Assembly: GCA_958296055.1 (NCBI GenBank)
Contig: CATQHS010000001.1
Coordinates: 1,128,277 to 1,192,276 of the forward strand
Source of the DNA: an uncultured Acidimicrobiales bacterium
GTDB taxonomy: Bacteria; Actinomycetota; Acidimicrobiia; Acidimicrobiales; Aldehydirespiratoraceae
Direction of reading: 5' to 3'
Length of the DNA: 64,000 nucleotides
Made by a program: the position numbers and the translations under genes. Numbering within the stretch: position 1 is the first letter of the stretch; every line of letters starts with the position of its first letter. The notes beneath the pieces were generated by a model, which saw nothing but the letters and a program-made list of their open reading frames with translations, was not told the origin of the DNA and did not search any database. Positions 8,101-17,166 of the stretch are shown piece by piece.

Positions 8101-9525
8101 ATGAATGAACATCCGTTTTGTGATGCCGGGTCGGGGCCGGTGACCGACGGGGATCGGGGCCGGGCGGTGGTGGGGCTGCTCGACGCCCTGTCGCCGACGG
8201 GCTGCTCGGTGCCGGAGCTGCGGGACCTGGCTTCGGTCCTGGGGCGGGCCCGGGCCAAGATCGACTCGCTCATGTGCCAGATCGCAGCCGAAGTAGAGCG
8301 GGCTGGGGCCGGGGCGGCCTCGGTGTTGCAGGGCAGCGGGCGGCTGTCGGGCCGGGAGGCCCGCCGGGTCGCCAAAGTGGCCGGACGACTGGGCGAGATG
8401 CCCAACACGGCCGAGCGGCTGGCGGCTGGGGACATCACCATGGATCATGCGTCGGCTCTGGTGACCGCCGCCGAGCAATGCGGCACCGCCGCCGTCGACG
8501 GCGATCTCGATCTGCTGGAACAAGCGGGGAGGGCGTCGTCGGAGTCCTTCGCCCGCCAGGCCCGTCGGTTCGCGGGAGCCAAGTCGCCGGACCGAGGAAA
8601 GGCCTTGCTGGAACGCCAGCGCCGGGCCCGCGCCGCGTCGGCCTTCGCAGACCCCGACACCGGCATGGGCAGAATCTTCGGTGCCTTCGACCCCATCAGC
8701 TTCAACCTCATCGAACAGGCCTTCGACAACCACACCGACGCCCTATGGCGGGCCGACGGCGGACGGGACGGCCAGCCCGAGGAGGTCCGCACCAGCCAAC
8801 AGCGCCGAGCCGACGCGCTGTTCGAACTCATCACCGGCCGGGACTCCAGCACCCGCCAGGCGCTGGAATCCGATGCCGCTGGCGGCGGCGTCAGGGCCAA
8901 GGCGTCCGCCCAGTTGGTGGTGGTGGCCGACATCGGAGTGATCGACGGCGCCGATCCCCACGGGCGCTGCGAGATCATCGGCACCGGCCCCGTGCCACCA
9001 GGCATCCTCGCCGAACTCTCGCCCGACACCCGCCTCACCGGCATGATCTTCGCCGGCCAAGGCCGGCCCCTGTGGATGGGGCGCAGCCTCCGGCTGGCCA
9101 ACCCCCACCAACACCTAGCCGTAGCCGTGCGAGACCGAGGCTGCACGGTCTGCGCCGCCCCCATGCACCGCTGCGAAATCCACCACAACCAAGAATGGGA
9201 AAACGGCGGCGCCACCGACATCGACAACCTCACCGCCCTGTGCGGCCCCCACCACCGAGCCCACCACAACCACCAATACTCCGACGGCGCCCGGAACGAG
9301 AACCGCCGACGATCCGACGGCACCCGGAACGAGAACCGCCGACCGGCCACAGCCCCGAGCCGAAACCACCCACAAACCAACGGCGCCCGGAACGAGAACC
9401 ACCCACAAACCGACGGCGCCCGGAACGAGAACCGCCGGCGATCCGACGGCGCTCGGAACGAGAACCGCCGACCGGCCGGGCGGCGGCGGCAGAACCGAAC
9501 CCGAGACGGGCCCGGGCGGGGGTAG
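8101..9525 (+). CDS. DUF222/13E12-type HNH endonuclease (copy 1)
   Basis: This 474-residue protein has an N-terminal helical DUF222 region (about residues 15-290), then the HNH zinc nuclease: CTVCAAPMHRCEIHHNQEW, then TDIDNLTALCGPHHRAHH. These multicopy actinobacterial genes (REP13E12 in mycobacteria) are often damage-induced; their targets are unknown. ATG 8101 is chosen over GTG 8092 because the latter overlaps the -10 box. After the HNH core comes an unusual low-complexity basic tail of RNENRR repeats, absent from the second copy at 28.7 kb. Confidence 0.9.
   Translation: MNEHPFCDAGSGPVTDGDRGRAVVGLLDALSPTGCSVPELRDLASVLGRARAKIDSLMCQIAAEVERAGAGAASVLQGSGRLSGREARRVAKVAGRLGEMPNTAERLAAGDITMDHASALVTAAEQCGTAAVDGDLDLLEQAGRASSESFARQARRFAGAKSPDRGKALLERQRRARAASAFADPDTGMGRIFGAFDPISFNLIEQAFDNHTDALWRADGGRDGQPEEVRTSQQRRADALFELITGRDSSTRQALESDAAGGGVRAKASAQLVVVADIGVIDGADPHGRCEIIGTGPVPPGILAELSPDTRLTGMIFAGQGRPLWMGRSLRLANPHQHLAVAVRDRGCTVCAAPMHRCEIHHNQEWENGGATDIDNLTALCGPHHRAHHNHQYSDGARNENRRRSDGTRNENRRPATAPSRNHPQTNGARNENHPQTDGARNENRRRSDGARNENRRPAGRRRQNRTRDGPGRG
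9283..9477 (+). repeat. 33-bp coding repeats in the HNH protein tail
   Basis: Five recognisable copies of an 11-codon unit, DGARNENRRRS with variants DGTRNENRRPA and NGARNENHPQT, are interrupted by one degenerate unit. The tail is very rich in Arg and Asn. It could be a nonspecific nucleic-acid-binding extension (inference). Confidence 0.75.
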
Positions 9526-9744
9526 GGGGACGGGCTGGCGGACGTCGCGGGTCCCGCCGCCAGCCCGCCCCCGCTCCCCCGGGCTCCCATCCCCTCCGCT
9601 GGAAGCCCGGGAGATCTCCCTCCGGCTAGAACCGAGCCTTCAGCCGGGGCTCGGCCCTCGGCCAGAACTCGGCCTCAGCCGGGGCTCAGCCTTCGACCAG
9701 GGCTCGGCTTCAGCCGGAGGTCAGCCCTCGGCTAGGGCTCGGCC
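9526..9744. repeat. Convergent intergenic region of degenerate repeats
   Basis: The 219 bp between the HNH and VWA stop codons contain no gene. From about 9625 to 9755 a degenerate unit of about 22-30 bp is repeated five or six times with the core GGCTCGGCCTCAGCCGG or close variants. Its GGCC-rich halves can fold on both strands, so it may serve as a bidirectional terminator (inference). Confidence 0.5.
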
Positions 9745-11529
9745 TTAGCCGGCCCAGATCTCGTCGCCGCCGATCTGGCGGGCGGCGAGGATCAGGTCGA
9801 GCAGCTCCTCGGTGTCGGAGTCCTCCGGCAGGGACTCCGCCACCGAGATGGCCGCCTTGGCCAGATCGAGCAGGCCGGTGGTGGCGAAGGGGCTGCCGCC
9901 GAGGGTCTCGGCCAGCTCGGCGGCCACCGCGGCCAACCGGAAGTGCGGGTCGGCCGACTCGAAGGCGGGCGCGATGTCGGCCACCGAGAGCTTCGCCGTC
10001 ACCTCGTTGACGGTTCCGCTCCTCGGCCTTTGGTAGCGCAGGGTCGCGGTGACCACCGGATCGGCCGGTCGCAACCCGAACCCGTCGCCGGCCAGCGCCA
10101 CCTCGTAGAGGGCGGTGGAACTCTGGCCCAGGCCGACCTCGCCAGCGTCGCGGGTGTCGTCACGGAACTCCTCGTCTTCAAGGGCCCGGTTCTCGAAGCC
10201 GAGCAGCCGGTAGGACCGGACGGTCTCGGGGTTGAAGGCCACCTGGATGCGGGCGTCGCGGGCGGCCAGGGACAGCAGGCTCGCCAAGTCGTCCACGAAG
10301 ATGCGCCGGGCCTCGTCGGGGCTGTCGATGTAGTGGTAGGTGCCGTCGGCCCGGTTGGCCAACTGCTCCATGAGCACGTCGTTGAACGGCCCCAGGCCCA
10401 CGCCGACGGTGGACAACCCGATGTCGGAGCGCTCGCCTATCTCCTCGAGGATGTCGTCGGTGCCGGTGGCGCCCACGTTGGCCACGCCGTCGGAGAGCAG
10501 CAGGACCAGAACCGAACGGTCTCGGTCGGCCTCGCGCCGGGCCATCTCGTAGCCGCGCGTCAGCCCCGCCTCGGCGTTGGTGCTGCCCCCGGGCACTACC
10601 CGCCAGCGGATCTCCCCCATGATCTCATCCCGGTTGCCCCCGACTTCGGTCGGCTCGAGGATCGTGTCGGCGTTGCTGCTGTAGGCGACGACGCCCACCC
10701 GGGCCCGGTCGGGCAGCCCCGACATCAAGAAGTCAACGGCCCGATGGGCCAGGGCCATCCTCTCGATGGGCTCGGCATCGGGCCCCGCCGTCTCGCCCAT
10801 CGACCCGGACCGGTCCATCACCAGGATCACGGTTTGGGGGATCACCACATCGGACAAGGCGTCGGGGGCTCGAACCCCCACCCGCACCAGCACCTGCTCG
10901 GCACCAGAGAAGGGGGAGGGGGCCGCGTCGATGTCCACGACGAGCTGGTCCAGCACCGGCTTATACCCGCCGTTGAAGTAGTTGACGAACTCCTCGACCC
11001 GGACCGCTTCGGGGGGCGGCAGCCTGCCGCCCTCGAGATGGTTGCGGGCCACGACGTAGGACGCCGTGTCCACGTCTAGGGCGAAGGTGGAAAACGGGTC
11101 CTCGAAGGCGTCCACCACCGGGTTGTCGCCGTAGTCCAAGAAGATGTCGGGCCCACAGCCCGAGCACGCTCCAGCCGGAGCCGGGGCCGAGAAGCCGCTC
11201 CCGTCGGCGGCGTCGCCCGTGCTCACCATGGTCGTCGCCGGCGCCCCGGCCGGTTCCGAGAGGGCCTCGTTCGAAGGGGACTCGGCCGCCGCGGCGCTCG
11301 GCTCGCCCACCGCGCCAGCCAGCTCGCCGGCCGCCGTCAGCGCGTCGCCGGCTCCATCGTCGGAACCGCGGCATGACAGCGCCACCAGGCTCATCAAGCT
11401 GATGACAGCCGCCGCGCAGACAGCCCGGCGGCGGCCCAGCGCCCCATACCGCCGTCCCGGTCGGCACCCGCCCGAGGACCCGGGTCCGGGCCGATTCGCG
11501 TTCGCGGTTTGCACGGTCGTCGCTTGCAT
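9745..11529 (-). CDS. VWA-domain lipoprotein (YfbK-like)
   Basis: This 594-residue protein has an unusual 38-residue N-terminal arm before the hydrophobic signal segment, then a lipobox LVALSC with Cys53 as the lipid anchor. A YfbK-type N-terminal domain follows (FEDPFSTFALDVDTASY, then VRVEEFVNYFNGGY). A von Willebrand A domain has an intact MIDAS motif, VMDRSGSMG, near residue 240. The C-terminal part (YQRPRSGTVNEV to the stop) fits the YfbK-associated C-terminal domain. It is probably a surface metal-dependent protein-binding lipoprotein. ATG 11529 follows GGGGAGAGAGACG. It lies 182 bp downstream of the oxidoreductase gene and is probably a separate unit. Confidence 0.88.
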   Translation of the reverse strand: MQATTVQTANANRPGPGSSGGCRPGRRYGALGRRRAVCAAAVISLMSLVALSCRGSDDGAGDALTAAGELAGAVGEPSAAAAESPSNEALSEPAGAPATTMVSTGDAADGSGFSAPAPAGACSGCGPDIFLDYGDNPVVDAFEDPFSTFALDVDTASYVVARNHLEGGRLPPPEAVRVEEFVNYFNGGYKPVLDQLVVDIDAAPSPFSGAEQVLVRVGVRAPDALSDVVIPQTVILVMDRSGSMGETAGPDAEPIERMALAHRAVDFLMSGLPDRARVGVVAYSSNADTILEPTEVGGNRDEIMGEIRWRVVPGGSTNAEAGLTRGYEMARREADRDRSVLVLLLSDGVANVGATGTDDILEEIGERSDIGLSTVGVGLGPFNDVLMEQLANRADGTYHYIDSPDEARRIFVDDLASLLSLAARDARIQVAFNPETVRSYRLLGFENRALEDEEFRDDTRDAGEVGLGQSSTALYEVALAGDGFGLRPADPVVTATLRYQRPRSGTVNEVTAKLSVADIAPAFESADPHFRLAAVAAELAETLGGSPFATTGLLDLAKAAISVAESLPEDSDTEELLDLILAARQIGGDEIWAG

Positions 11530-11670
11530 CGTCTCTCTCCCCCTTGACTTCGACCCTGTTCGTCGGAGTCGGTCGGTTGAGGGGTTGGACGATTCGAACG
11601 GCGCGTCGGTTCCCGGGCCGGGCCCTGGTTCCGGGCAGGGCCCCGGGCTGAGATGACTTCGGCCGCAATC

Positions 11671-11694
11671 CCCGGCCCGGGACCCCCGGCCGGG
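11671..11694. terminator. GC hairpin after the oxidoreductase gene
   Basis: CCCGGCC and GGCCGGG pair across about 10 nt, directly downstream of the 11712 stop on the minus strand. There is no T-tract, so this is only a candidate. Confidence 0.3.
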
Positions 11695-11711
11695 CGTTGC
11701 CCCTGCCGCCC

Positions 11712-13631
11712 CTACCAGTACTCCTCGTAGTGGATGTTGCCGGGGCGGTCCCGGCGGTCCAGGGAGAAGCCCATGCGCTCCAAGACGGCCACCACCCCCT
11801 CGGGCTCGGGGTAGGCGAGCCCGTCGGGGGTCTCGGTCGGCAGGCCGATCATGGCCGGGTTGCCGCAGCAGAAGACATGGGTCGTCTGCGGGTCGAGGAC
11901 GACGCCGAACTCAGAGGAAAGCTCCCCGCTGCGCAGCACGTCCTGCAGATAGCGCTTACCCACACTCGGCTCCCGGGTGGGCAGGGGCAGGTAATGATAG
12001 TTCGGGTAGCGGGACTCAAGGGTCCGGTGTCGCTCCAGATAGCCGAGGTCGGCCCACTGCCGCACCGAGACCGCCGACACCACCGAGCCCATGTGCCCCT
12101 TGCGCAGCAGCTCCACGATCATGGAGTTGTGGGGGGCCTCGCCGGTGCCGGTGCCCAAGAACACGACGGTGGCGGCGGGGTCGGTCACCGCGGCCAGGGT
12201 GTAGCGGCCCGCCACCTTGGGGCCCAGATAGAGGCGGTCGCCGGGCCGTTTCAGGGCCAGCCGGGGGGTGAGGGCAGACACGTTGGCCCCGTCGGGCCGG
12301 ACCAAGACGATGTAGAACTCGAGCTCGTCGCTGCGGTGGGCGTCGGCCAGGTACCCGTGCTCGTCGAGGATCCGGCTCGATATCGAGTAGGACCGGCGGA
12401 TCAGCCGGTCCCAGCGGGCGTCGAGGTCGCGGTCCTCGGCATCGTCGGACCTGGGCTCCCAGAACCCCAGGCCCAGCGAGGCGTACTGGCCGGCCAAGTA
12501 GTCGGTGTCGCCCCGGTCGGGGCGGACCCGCAGCACCCACAGGTCGGAGTGGGCCGGCTCGAAGTGGGTGATGACGGCGTTGTAGTGCTCGGCCCGCAGC
12601 TCGGCGATGGCCCCCCGGTGGCGGACCCGGCGCACGATGGACGGCGCGGGCGGGACCAGGTTCAGCTCGGGGAAGCAGTGCTCGGCGATGGCCACCCCGA
12701 TCCGGTGGCCCGGCGCGGTGGGAACCGGTCCCGGATCAGTCCCGAGCGTCTTCCCCCCCAACGGTCCGGCCTCAGAACTCTCAGCCGCCCCGGCCACCCC
12801 GGGCGGCCCCGAGGCTTCGGGCTCGCCCAGGAACCAGACCCGGCCGGTGGCCAGAGCCTCGGGGGTGCAGCCAACCTCGGCCGGAGTGAGGGTCCGGCGC
12901 AGGGAGGCGAAGATCACGTGGTCGAACTGCAGGTCGGGGGTCCGGCGGTCGCCGAAGTAGGCCATCGGGTATCCGCCCACGTCGCCGATGTGCTCGGGCA
13001 CGGCCCGGTACAGCAGCGTGGCCCGGCGCTCGCGCTCCAGGCGGCGGAGCATGTTGTCGCCCGCGGGCGACAGCTTGGTCGGGTCCATCCCCCCGGCGGC
13101 CAGCACCACCCTGGCCCCGGCCGCGCAGGCGGTGGCGGTGTACTCCACCGCGTGGTCGGTGTAGCCCACGATCATCACGTCGTCCTCGGGGCCCACCGGC
13201 ACCTCGTCCACGTGAACCCGGTCGGTCACCTCCACCGGGATGGGCGGCCGCCAGTCTTCGGCGGTGCGGCGGTCGGCGATCAAACAGACCCGGGTCCGGT
13301 AGCTCGATTTGGAGGTGTTCACCACCACCAGGTCCTCGGGGCCGTCGCCCCGGGGGCCGTCGACCTGGGACCTGTCTCCGGACCCGTCCCCCTGGGACCC
13401 GTCCCCCTGGGACCCGTCGCCGGGGCCAGCACCGCCGAGGGCCTCCACCGAGACCACCGGCTCGCCGTAGCCGATGTCCAGCTCGGACTCCCCCACCAGC
13501 TCGGGGAACACCACCGCGTGGCCGGACTCAACGATGCGGATCCGGCCCAGCCCGGAGCGCAGCGACGACACCGCCACCGACAGCCCCCCGGCGGTGCCGC
13601 CCACGATCACGATGTCATAGACGCCGATCAA
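11712..13631 (-). CDS. FAD/NAD(P)-binding oxidoreductase with C-terminal ferredoxin-reductase module
   Basis: This 639-residue protein has two parts. The N-terminal half starts with a dinucleotide-binding strand, YDIVIVGGTAGGLSVAV (residues 5-21), and resembles pyridine-nucleotide-disulfide or lysine-oxygenase-like flavoproteins. The C-terminal third is a ferredoxin-NADP+ reductase: RSYSISSRI for FAD near residue 418, FLGTGTGEAPHNSM near 494, and VFCCGNPAMIG near 589. The fusion suggests NAD(P)H-driven electron delivery to an unknown acceptor. About 35 residues between the halves (near residue 85) are low-complexity GDGSQGD repeats. The assigned start is TTG 13631, the end point of a stop/start chain from copA. 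I do not recognise a named enzyme. Confidence 0.78.
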   Translation of the reverse strand: MIGVYDIVIVGGTAGGLSVAVSSLRSGLGRIRIVESGHAVVFPELVGESELDIGYGEPVVSVEALGGAGPGDGSQGDGSQGDGSGDRSQVDGPRGDGPEDLVVVNTSKSSYRTRVCLIADRRTAEDWRPPIPVEVTDRVHVDEVPVGPEDDVMIVGYTDHAVEYTATACAAGARVVLAAGGMDPTKLSPAGDNMLRRLERERRATLLYRAVPEHIGDVGGYPMAYFGDRRTPDLQFDHVIFASLRRTLTPAEVGCTPEALATGRVWFLGEPEASGPPGVAGAAESSEAGPLGGKTLGTDPGPVPTAPGHRIGVAIAEHCFPELNLVPPAPSIVRRVRHRGAIAELRAEHYNAVITHFEPAHSDLWVLRVRPDRGDTDYLAGQYASLGLGFWEPRSDDAEDRDLDARWDRLIRRSYSISSRILDEHGYLADAHRSDELEFYIVLVRPDGANVSALTPRLALKRPGDRLYLGPKVAGRYTLAAVTDPAATVVFLGTGTGEAPHNSMIVELLRKGHMGSVVSAVSVRQWADLGYLERHRTLESRYPNYHYLPLPTREPSVGKRYLQDVLRSGELSSEFGVVLDPQTTHVFCCGNPAMIGLPTETPDGLAYPEPEGVVAVLERMGFSLDRRDRPGNIHYEEYW

Positions 13632-13688
13632 GCTGAAGTCATCCCCGGATCACCCCCGGTCGGCTTGGCGGATCACCAACTGGATCAC
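13628..13688 (-). other. Three-step micro-ORF relay between copA and the oxidoreductase
   Basis: The copA TGA (13687-13685) overlaps GTG 13688, which reads [12 protein letters not shown]-stop. That TGA overlaps GTG 13653 (VIRG-stop), whose TGA overlaps ATG 13642 (MTSA-stop), whose TGA overlaps TTG 13631, the oxidoreductase start. The element TGATCC recurs three times, suggesting slippage. Every overlap is 4 nt. Confidence 0.55.
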
Positions 13689-15943
13689 GGGGCCGCGGCC
13701 CGGCCCCGGCATCCCCGGAAGCGGCGCAGCCGGAGGCTGTTGGACACCACGAACAGCGACGACAGGCCCATGGCCGCGGCCGCCACCATGGGGTCGAGGG
13801 CCCCGGCCGCGGCCAGCGGGATGGCGGCGGCGTTGTAGGCGAAGGCCCAGACCAGGTTGACCTTGATGGTGGCCAGGGTCCGCCGGGCCAAGTCGATGGC
13901 GTCGACCACGGCCCTCAGGTCGGCGCCCACCACGGTCAGATCCGACGCCTCGATGGCCACGTCGGCCCCGGCGCCCAGTGCGATGCCCAGATCGGCCCGG
14001 GCCAGGGCGGGGGCGTCGTTGACGCCGTCGCCGACCACGGCCACCCGCCGGCCTTGGGCCTGGAGCTCAGCCACCACCGCCTCCTTGTCGGCCGGAAGAA
14101 CTTCGGCGATCACCTCGGCGATCCCCACTTCGGCCCCGACCGCGGCGGCCGTGGCCCGGTTGTCGCCGGTGAGCAGGGTCAACTCGAAGCCCCGGTCGCG
14201 CAGAGCGGCCACCGCCTCGGCCGAGGTCGGCTTCACCGCGTCGGCCAGCGCCACCACCGCCTCCGCGGCGGCCCCCCGGCCCACCAGCACCGCGGTGCGC
14301 CCAGTCTTCTCGGCCGCGGCCGCGGCGGAGGCAACCTCGGCGGGCACGGTGTCGAACAGCTCCCGGCGCCCGACCCGCACCCCGGTCCCGTCCACCCGGC
14401 CCACCACTCCCAGGCCGGGCCGGTCCTCGAACTCCTCGACGGTCCCCGCCGCCGGCCACCGGCGGGCGACGGCCTGGCCGACGGGGTGCCCGGACCGGGA
14501 CTCCAGGGCGGCGGCCAGCGCCCCCAGGTCGTCCAAGTCATGGTCGTCCAAGTCGTCGTCGGCGCCGGGGCGGACGGCGCCGACGACCTCGAGGCGGCCC
14601 TCGGTGACGGTGCCGGTCTTGTCCAAGACGACGGCGTCGATCCGCCCGGAGCTCTCCAGCGCTTCGGCTCCCTTGACGATCACGCCGAGCTGGGCCCCCC
14701 GGCCGGTGCCCACCATGACGGCCAGCGGGGTGGCCAGGCCCAGCGCGCACGGGCAGGAGATGATCAGCACCGCCACCGCGGCGGTGAACGCCTCGTCAGG
14801 CGAGCCCCCCAGCACCAGCCATCCGGCCATGGTGACGGCGGCGATGCCGATCACGACCGGCACGAAAACGGCTGCCACCCGGTCGGCCAGCCGCTGCACC
14901 GCGGCCCGGCCCCCCTGGGCCTCGGCCACCAGCCGCACGATCTGGGCCAGAGCGGTGTCGGCGCCCACCCGGGTGGCCTCGACCACCAGCGAGCCGCTGG
15001 CGTTGACTGTGGCCCCGATCACCTCGTCGCCCTCGGCCACGTCCACCGGGACGGGCTCCCCGGTGATCATGGAGCAGTCCACGGCCGAGGCGCCGCTCAC
15101 CACCCGGCCGTCGGTGGCGATCCTCTCCCCCGGCCGCACCACGAACCGCATGCCGACGGCCAAGTCGGCCGCATCCACATCGCGCCCGTCCACCAGGCGG
15201 GCCTGGGCGATCCCCAGGCCGGCCAGAGCCCGCACCGCGTCGCCCGAGCGGCGGGTGGCCCGAGCCTCGAGCCACTTGCCGGCCAGGACCAGGGTCACGA
15301 TCATCGCCCCGGTCTCGAAGTAGACGGGCCCGCCGGCCGTACCGCCGACCAGCACGACCGCCGACCACAGCCAGGCCGCCGTCGTGCCCAGCGACACCAG
15401 GGTGTCCATGGTGGCGGGGCGGCGGAGGTGGCGGAGGGCGGCCAGGTGGAACGACCGGCCCGCCCCGAAGATCACCAGGCCGGCGGCGGCGGCCGCGAAC
15501 CATCGCCAGCCCTCGAACCGCAGCGGCGGGACCATGGAGACGGCCGCCACCGGCAGAGTCAGGGCCAGGGCGGCGACGAACCGGCGGTGCAGCTCGGCCG
15601 TCCGGCGCTGCTGGAGCTCCTCGGCGTCGGCCTCGTCGGGGGCTTCGTATCCGGCCCCGGCGACCGCGGTCCGCAGGTCGGCGACGGCGACGGCCGGGTG
15701 GTGCCAGACGACGGCCCGGCCTGCGGCGAAGTTCACCCTGGTCTCGTCCACCCCGTCCAGGGCGGTCAGCGCCTCGGCCACCCGGCCCGCGCAGGCCCCG
15801 CACGACATGCCCGCCACCGCCAAGTCGCTGCGAACGACCCCGCCGGTCGCGGCCGGGCCGGGCGCGGCGGCAGTCCCATCGCCCTTCCCATCGCCCCCTT
15901 GGCCATCGCGGTCGACAGCCGTTTTGCCGGACGCGTTTCTCAC
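13685..15943 (-). CDS. copA: Copper-translocating P-type ATPase CopA
   Basis: This 752-residue P1B-type ATPase exports Cu+ across the cytoplasmic membrane. One N-terminal heavy-metal domain has [10 protein letters not shown] (Cys48 and Cys51). The membrane CPC metal site lies in [12 protein letters not shown] near residue 396, the phosphorylated Asp in DKTGTVTEG near 441, the SGHPVG nucleotide motif near 486, and the [16 protein letters not shown] hinge toward the C-terminus. The start is GTG 15943 with no Shine-Dalgarno sequence; a TAGGCT box lies six bases upstream, so the message is probably leaderless. It is divergent from hisC across only 22 bp. No CopZ or CsoR gene is adjacent. Confidence 0.95.
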   Translation of the reverse strand: MRNASGKTAVDRDGQGGDGKGDGTAAAPGPAATGGVVRSDLAVAGMSCGACAGRVAEALTALDGVDETRVNFAAGRAVVWHHPAVAVADLRTAVAGAGYEAPDEADAEELQQRRTAELHRRFVAALALTLPVAAVSMVPPLRFEGWRWFAAAAAGLVIFGAGRSFHLAALRHLRRPATMDTLVSLGTTAAWLWSAVVLVGGTAGGPVYFETGAMIVTLVLAGKWLEARATRRSGDAVRALAGLGIAQARLVDGRDVDAADLAVGMRFVVRPGERIATDGRVVSGASAVDCSMITGEPVPVDVAEGDEVIGATVNASGSLVVEATRVGADTALAQIVRLVAEAQGGRAAVQRLADRVAAVFVPVVIGIAAVTMAGWLVLGGSPDEAFTAAVAVLIISCPCALGLATPLAVMVGTGRGAQLGVIVKGAEALESSGRIDAVVLDKTGTVTEGRLEVVGAVRPGADDDLDDHDLDDLGALAAALESRSGHPVGQAVARRWPAAGTVEEFEDRPGLGVVGRVDGTGVRVGRRELFDTVPAEVASAAAAAEKTGRTAVLVGRGAAAEAVVALADAVKPTSAEAVAALRDRGFELTLLTGDNRATAAAVGAEVGIAEVIAEVLPADKEAVVAELQAQGRRVAVVGDGVNDAPALARADLGIALGAGADVAIEASDLTVVGADLRAVVDAIDLARRTLATIKVNLVWAFAYNAAAIPLAAAGALDPMVAAAAMGLSSLFVVSNSLRLRRFRGCRGRAAAP

Positions 15944-15949
15944 CGTCTC

Positions 15950-15959
15950 AGCCTAGTGT
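15950..15959. promoter_or_regulatory. Overlapping divergent -10 boxes of copA and hisC
   Basis: The whole copA-hisC gap is 22 bp. TAGGCT (minus, 15955-15950) ends six bases before the copA GTG. TAGTGT (plus, 15954-15959) ends six bases before the hisC ATG. The two hexamers share the TA at 15954-15955. Both genes would be leaderless, with their -35 regions inside the neighbouring coding sequence, and could not be initiated at the same time. Confidence 0.5.
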
Positions 15960-15965
15960 TGGGCC

Positions 15966-17081
15966 ATGGCACCCGAAGGCCGCGAAGGTCGAGTCCGGCC
16001 CTCGCCCCGGCTGGCCATAGGGGCCCTGCCCGCCTACCGGCCGGGGCGGTCGGCCATCCAGGCCAACCGGGACCACAAGCTCACCGACTCCATCAAGCTG
16101 GCCTCCAACGAGAACCCGTACCCGCCGGTGCCGGCCGTGGCGGAGGCGGTCAGCCAGGCGATCGGGTCGGCCAACCGCTACCGCGACCACCGGGCCGTGG
16201 ATCTGCGGGAGGCCATCGCCGGTTGGACGGGCGTGGACGCGGACCGGGTGACGGTGGGGGCCGGGTCGGTCGCGCTCATGTACCAGCTCGCCGTGGCCTA
16301 CCTGGATCCGGGCGACGAGGTGGTCACCCCGTGGATCTCCTTCGAGGCCTACCCCATCATGGCCCAGATCATGGCCGCGGCCCTGGTGAGGGTCCCGCTC
16401 GCCGACCACGCCTTCGACCTCGACGCGGTGGCCGACTCGGTGAGCGAGCGAACCAAGATGGTGGCCCTGGCCACCCCTAACAACCCCACCGGCACGGCCC
16501 TTTCCACCGGCCAGATCCGCCGCCTGCTGGCTCGGGTCCCCGACGACGTGGTGGTGCTGGTGGACGAGGCCTACCGGGAGTTCGCCGACCCGGCCCTGGG
16601 CGACCCGGTAGCCGACCTGCTCGGCGACCACGCCAACGTCATCGTGACCCGGACCTTCTCCAAGGCCTACTCGCTGGCCGGGGCCAGGGTCGGCTACGCC
16701 ATCGCCGACCCCGAGATCATCGCCGCCGTGGACCACTGCCTGTTCCCGTTCAACGTCAACGGCCTGGGCCAGGCCGCGGCCCTGGCCGCGCTGGGGGCCC
16801 TCGATGAGACCCAGGACCGGGTGGCGGGCCTGGTGGTCGAGCGGGACCGGGTGGCCGCCGCGCTGAGAGACCGAGGGTGGGCGCCGCCCGACTCCCAGGC
16901 CAACTTCGTGTTCCTGCCCGCCGGGGACCGAGCCGACGACGTCTACGCAGGCTTGGAGCGCAAAGGGGTGGTGACCCGCCCGTTCACGGGGTGGGGCATA
17001 CGGGTCACCACCGGAACCCCGGCCGAGAACGACCGGTTCCTGGCCGCCCTAGACGAGGTGGCCCCCGAGCCCCCGGGCTGA
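15966..17081 (+). CDS. hisC: Histidinol-phosphate aminotransferase
   Basis: This 371-residue fold-type I PLP enzyme has SIKLASNENPYPPVP at its N-terminus, NNPTGTALS for the PLP-contacting Asn, VDEAYREF for the Asp-x-x-Tyr pair, and TRTFSKAYSLAGARVGYA with the Schiff-base lysine near residue 232. HisC transaminates imidazole-acetol phosphate with glutamate in histidine synthesis. Close relatives act on phenylalanine or other aromatic keto acids, and no other his gene is nearby, so an aromatic-amino-acid role is possible. ATG 15966 is probably leaderless. Confidence 0.9.
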   Translation: MAPEGREGRVRPSPRLAIGALPAYRPGRSAIQANRDHKLTDSIKLASNENPYPPVPAVAEAVSQAIGSANRYRDHRAVDLREAIAGWTGVDADRVTVGAGSVALMYQLAVAYLDPGDEVVTPWISFEAYPIMAQIMAAALVRVPLADHAFDLDAVADSVSERTKMVALATPNNPTGTALSTGQIRRLLARVPDDVVVLVDEAYREFADPALGDPVADLLGDHANVIVTRTFSKAYSLAGARVGYAIADPEIIAAVDHCLFPFNVNGLGQAAALAALGALDETQDRVAGLVVERDRVAAALRDRGWAPPDSQANFVFLPAGDRADDVYAGLERKGVVTRPFTGWGIRVTTGTPAENDRFLAALDEVAPEPPG

Positions 17082-17104
17082 GCCCCGCCCGCCGCCGGGC
17101 CCCT

Positions 17105-17166
17105 CGGCCCGGTCTCAGCCGCCGCTGGGGGCCATCCCGACGGCCCGGGTCTCAGCCGCCGCTGGG
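17105..17166 (-). repeat. Duplicated 3' end of the MoaD-like gene
   Basis: A 25-26-bp block occurs at 17105-17129 and 17141-17166 with one inserted base. It contains the last codons (PSGG) and stop of the MoaD-like gene; the outer copy repeats PSGG-stop in the 70-bp convergent gap after hisC. Confidence 0.65.

Noticed and set aside
14054-16480. 808-codon plus-strand frame across copA and hisC
   Set aside because: Shadow of copA in high-GC DNA running into the wrong frame of hisC.
15966-17081. Histidine biosynthesis operon
   Set aside because: Only a HisC-like gene is present; neighbours are unrelated, so no operon claim is made.
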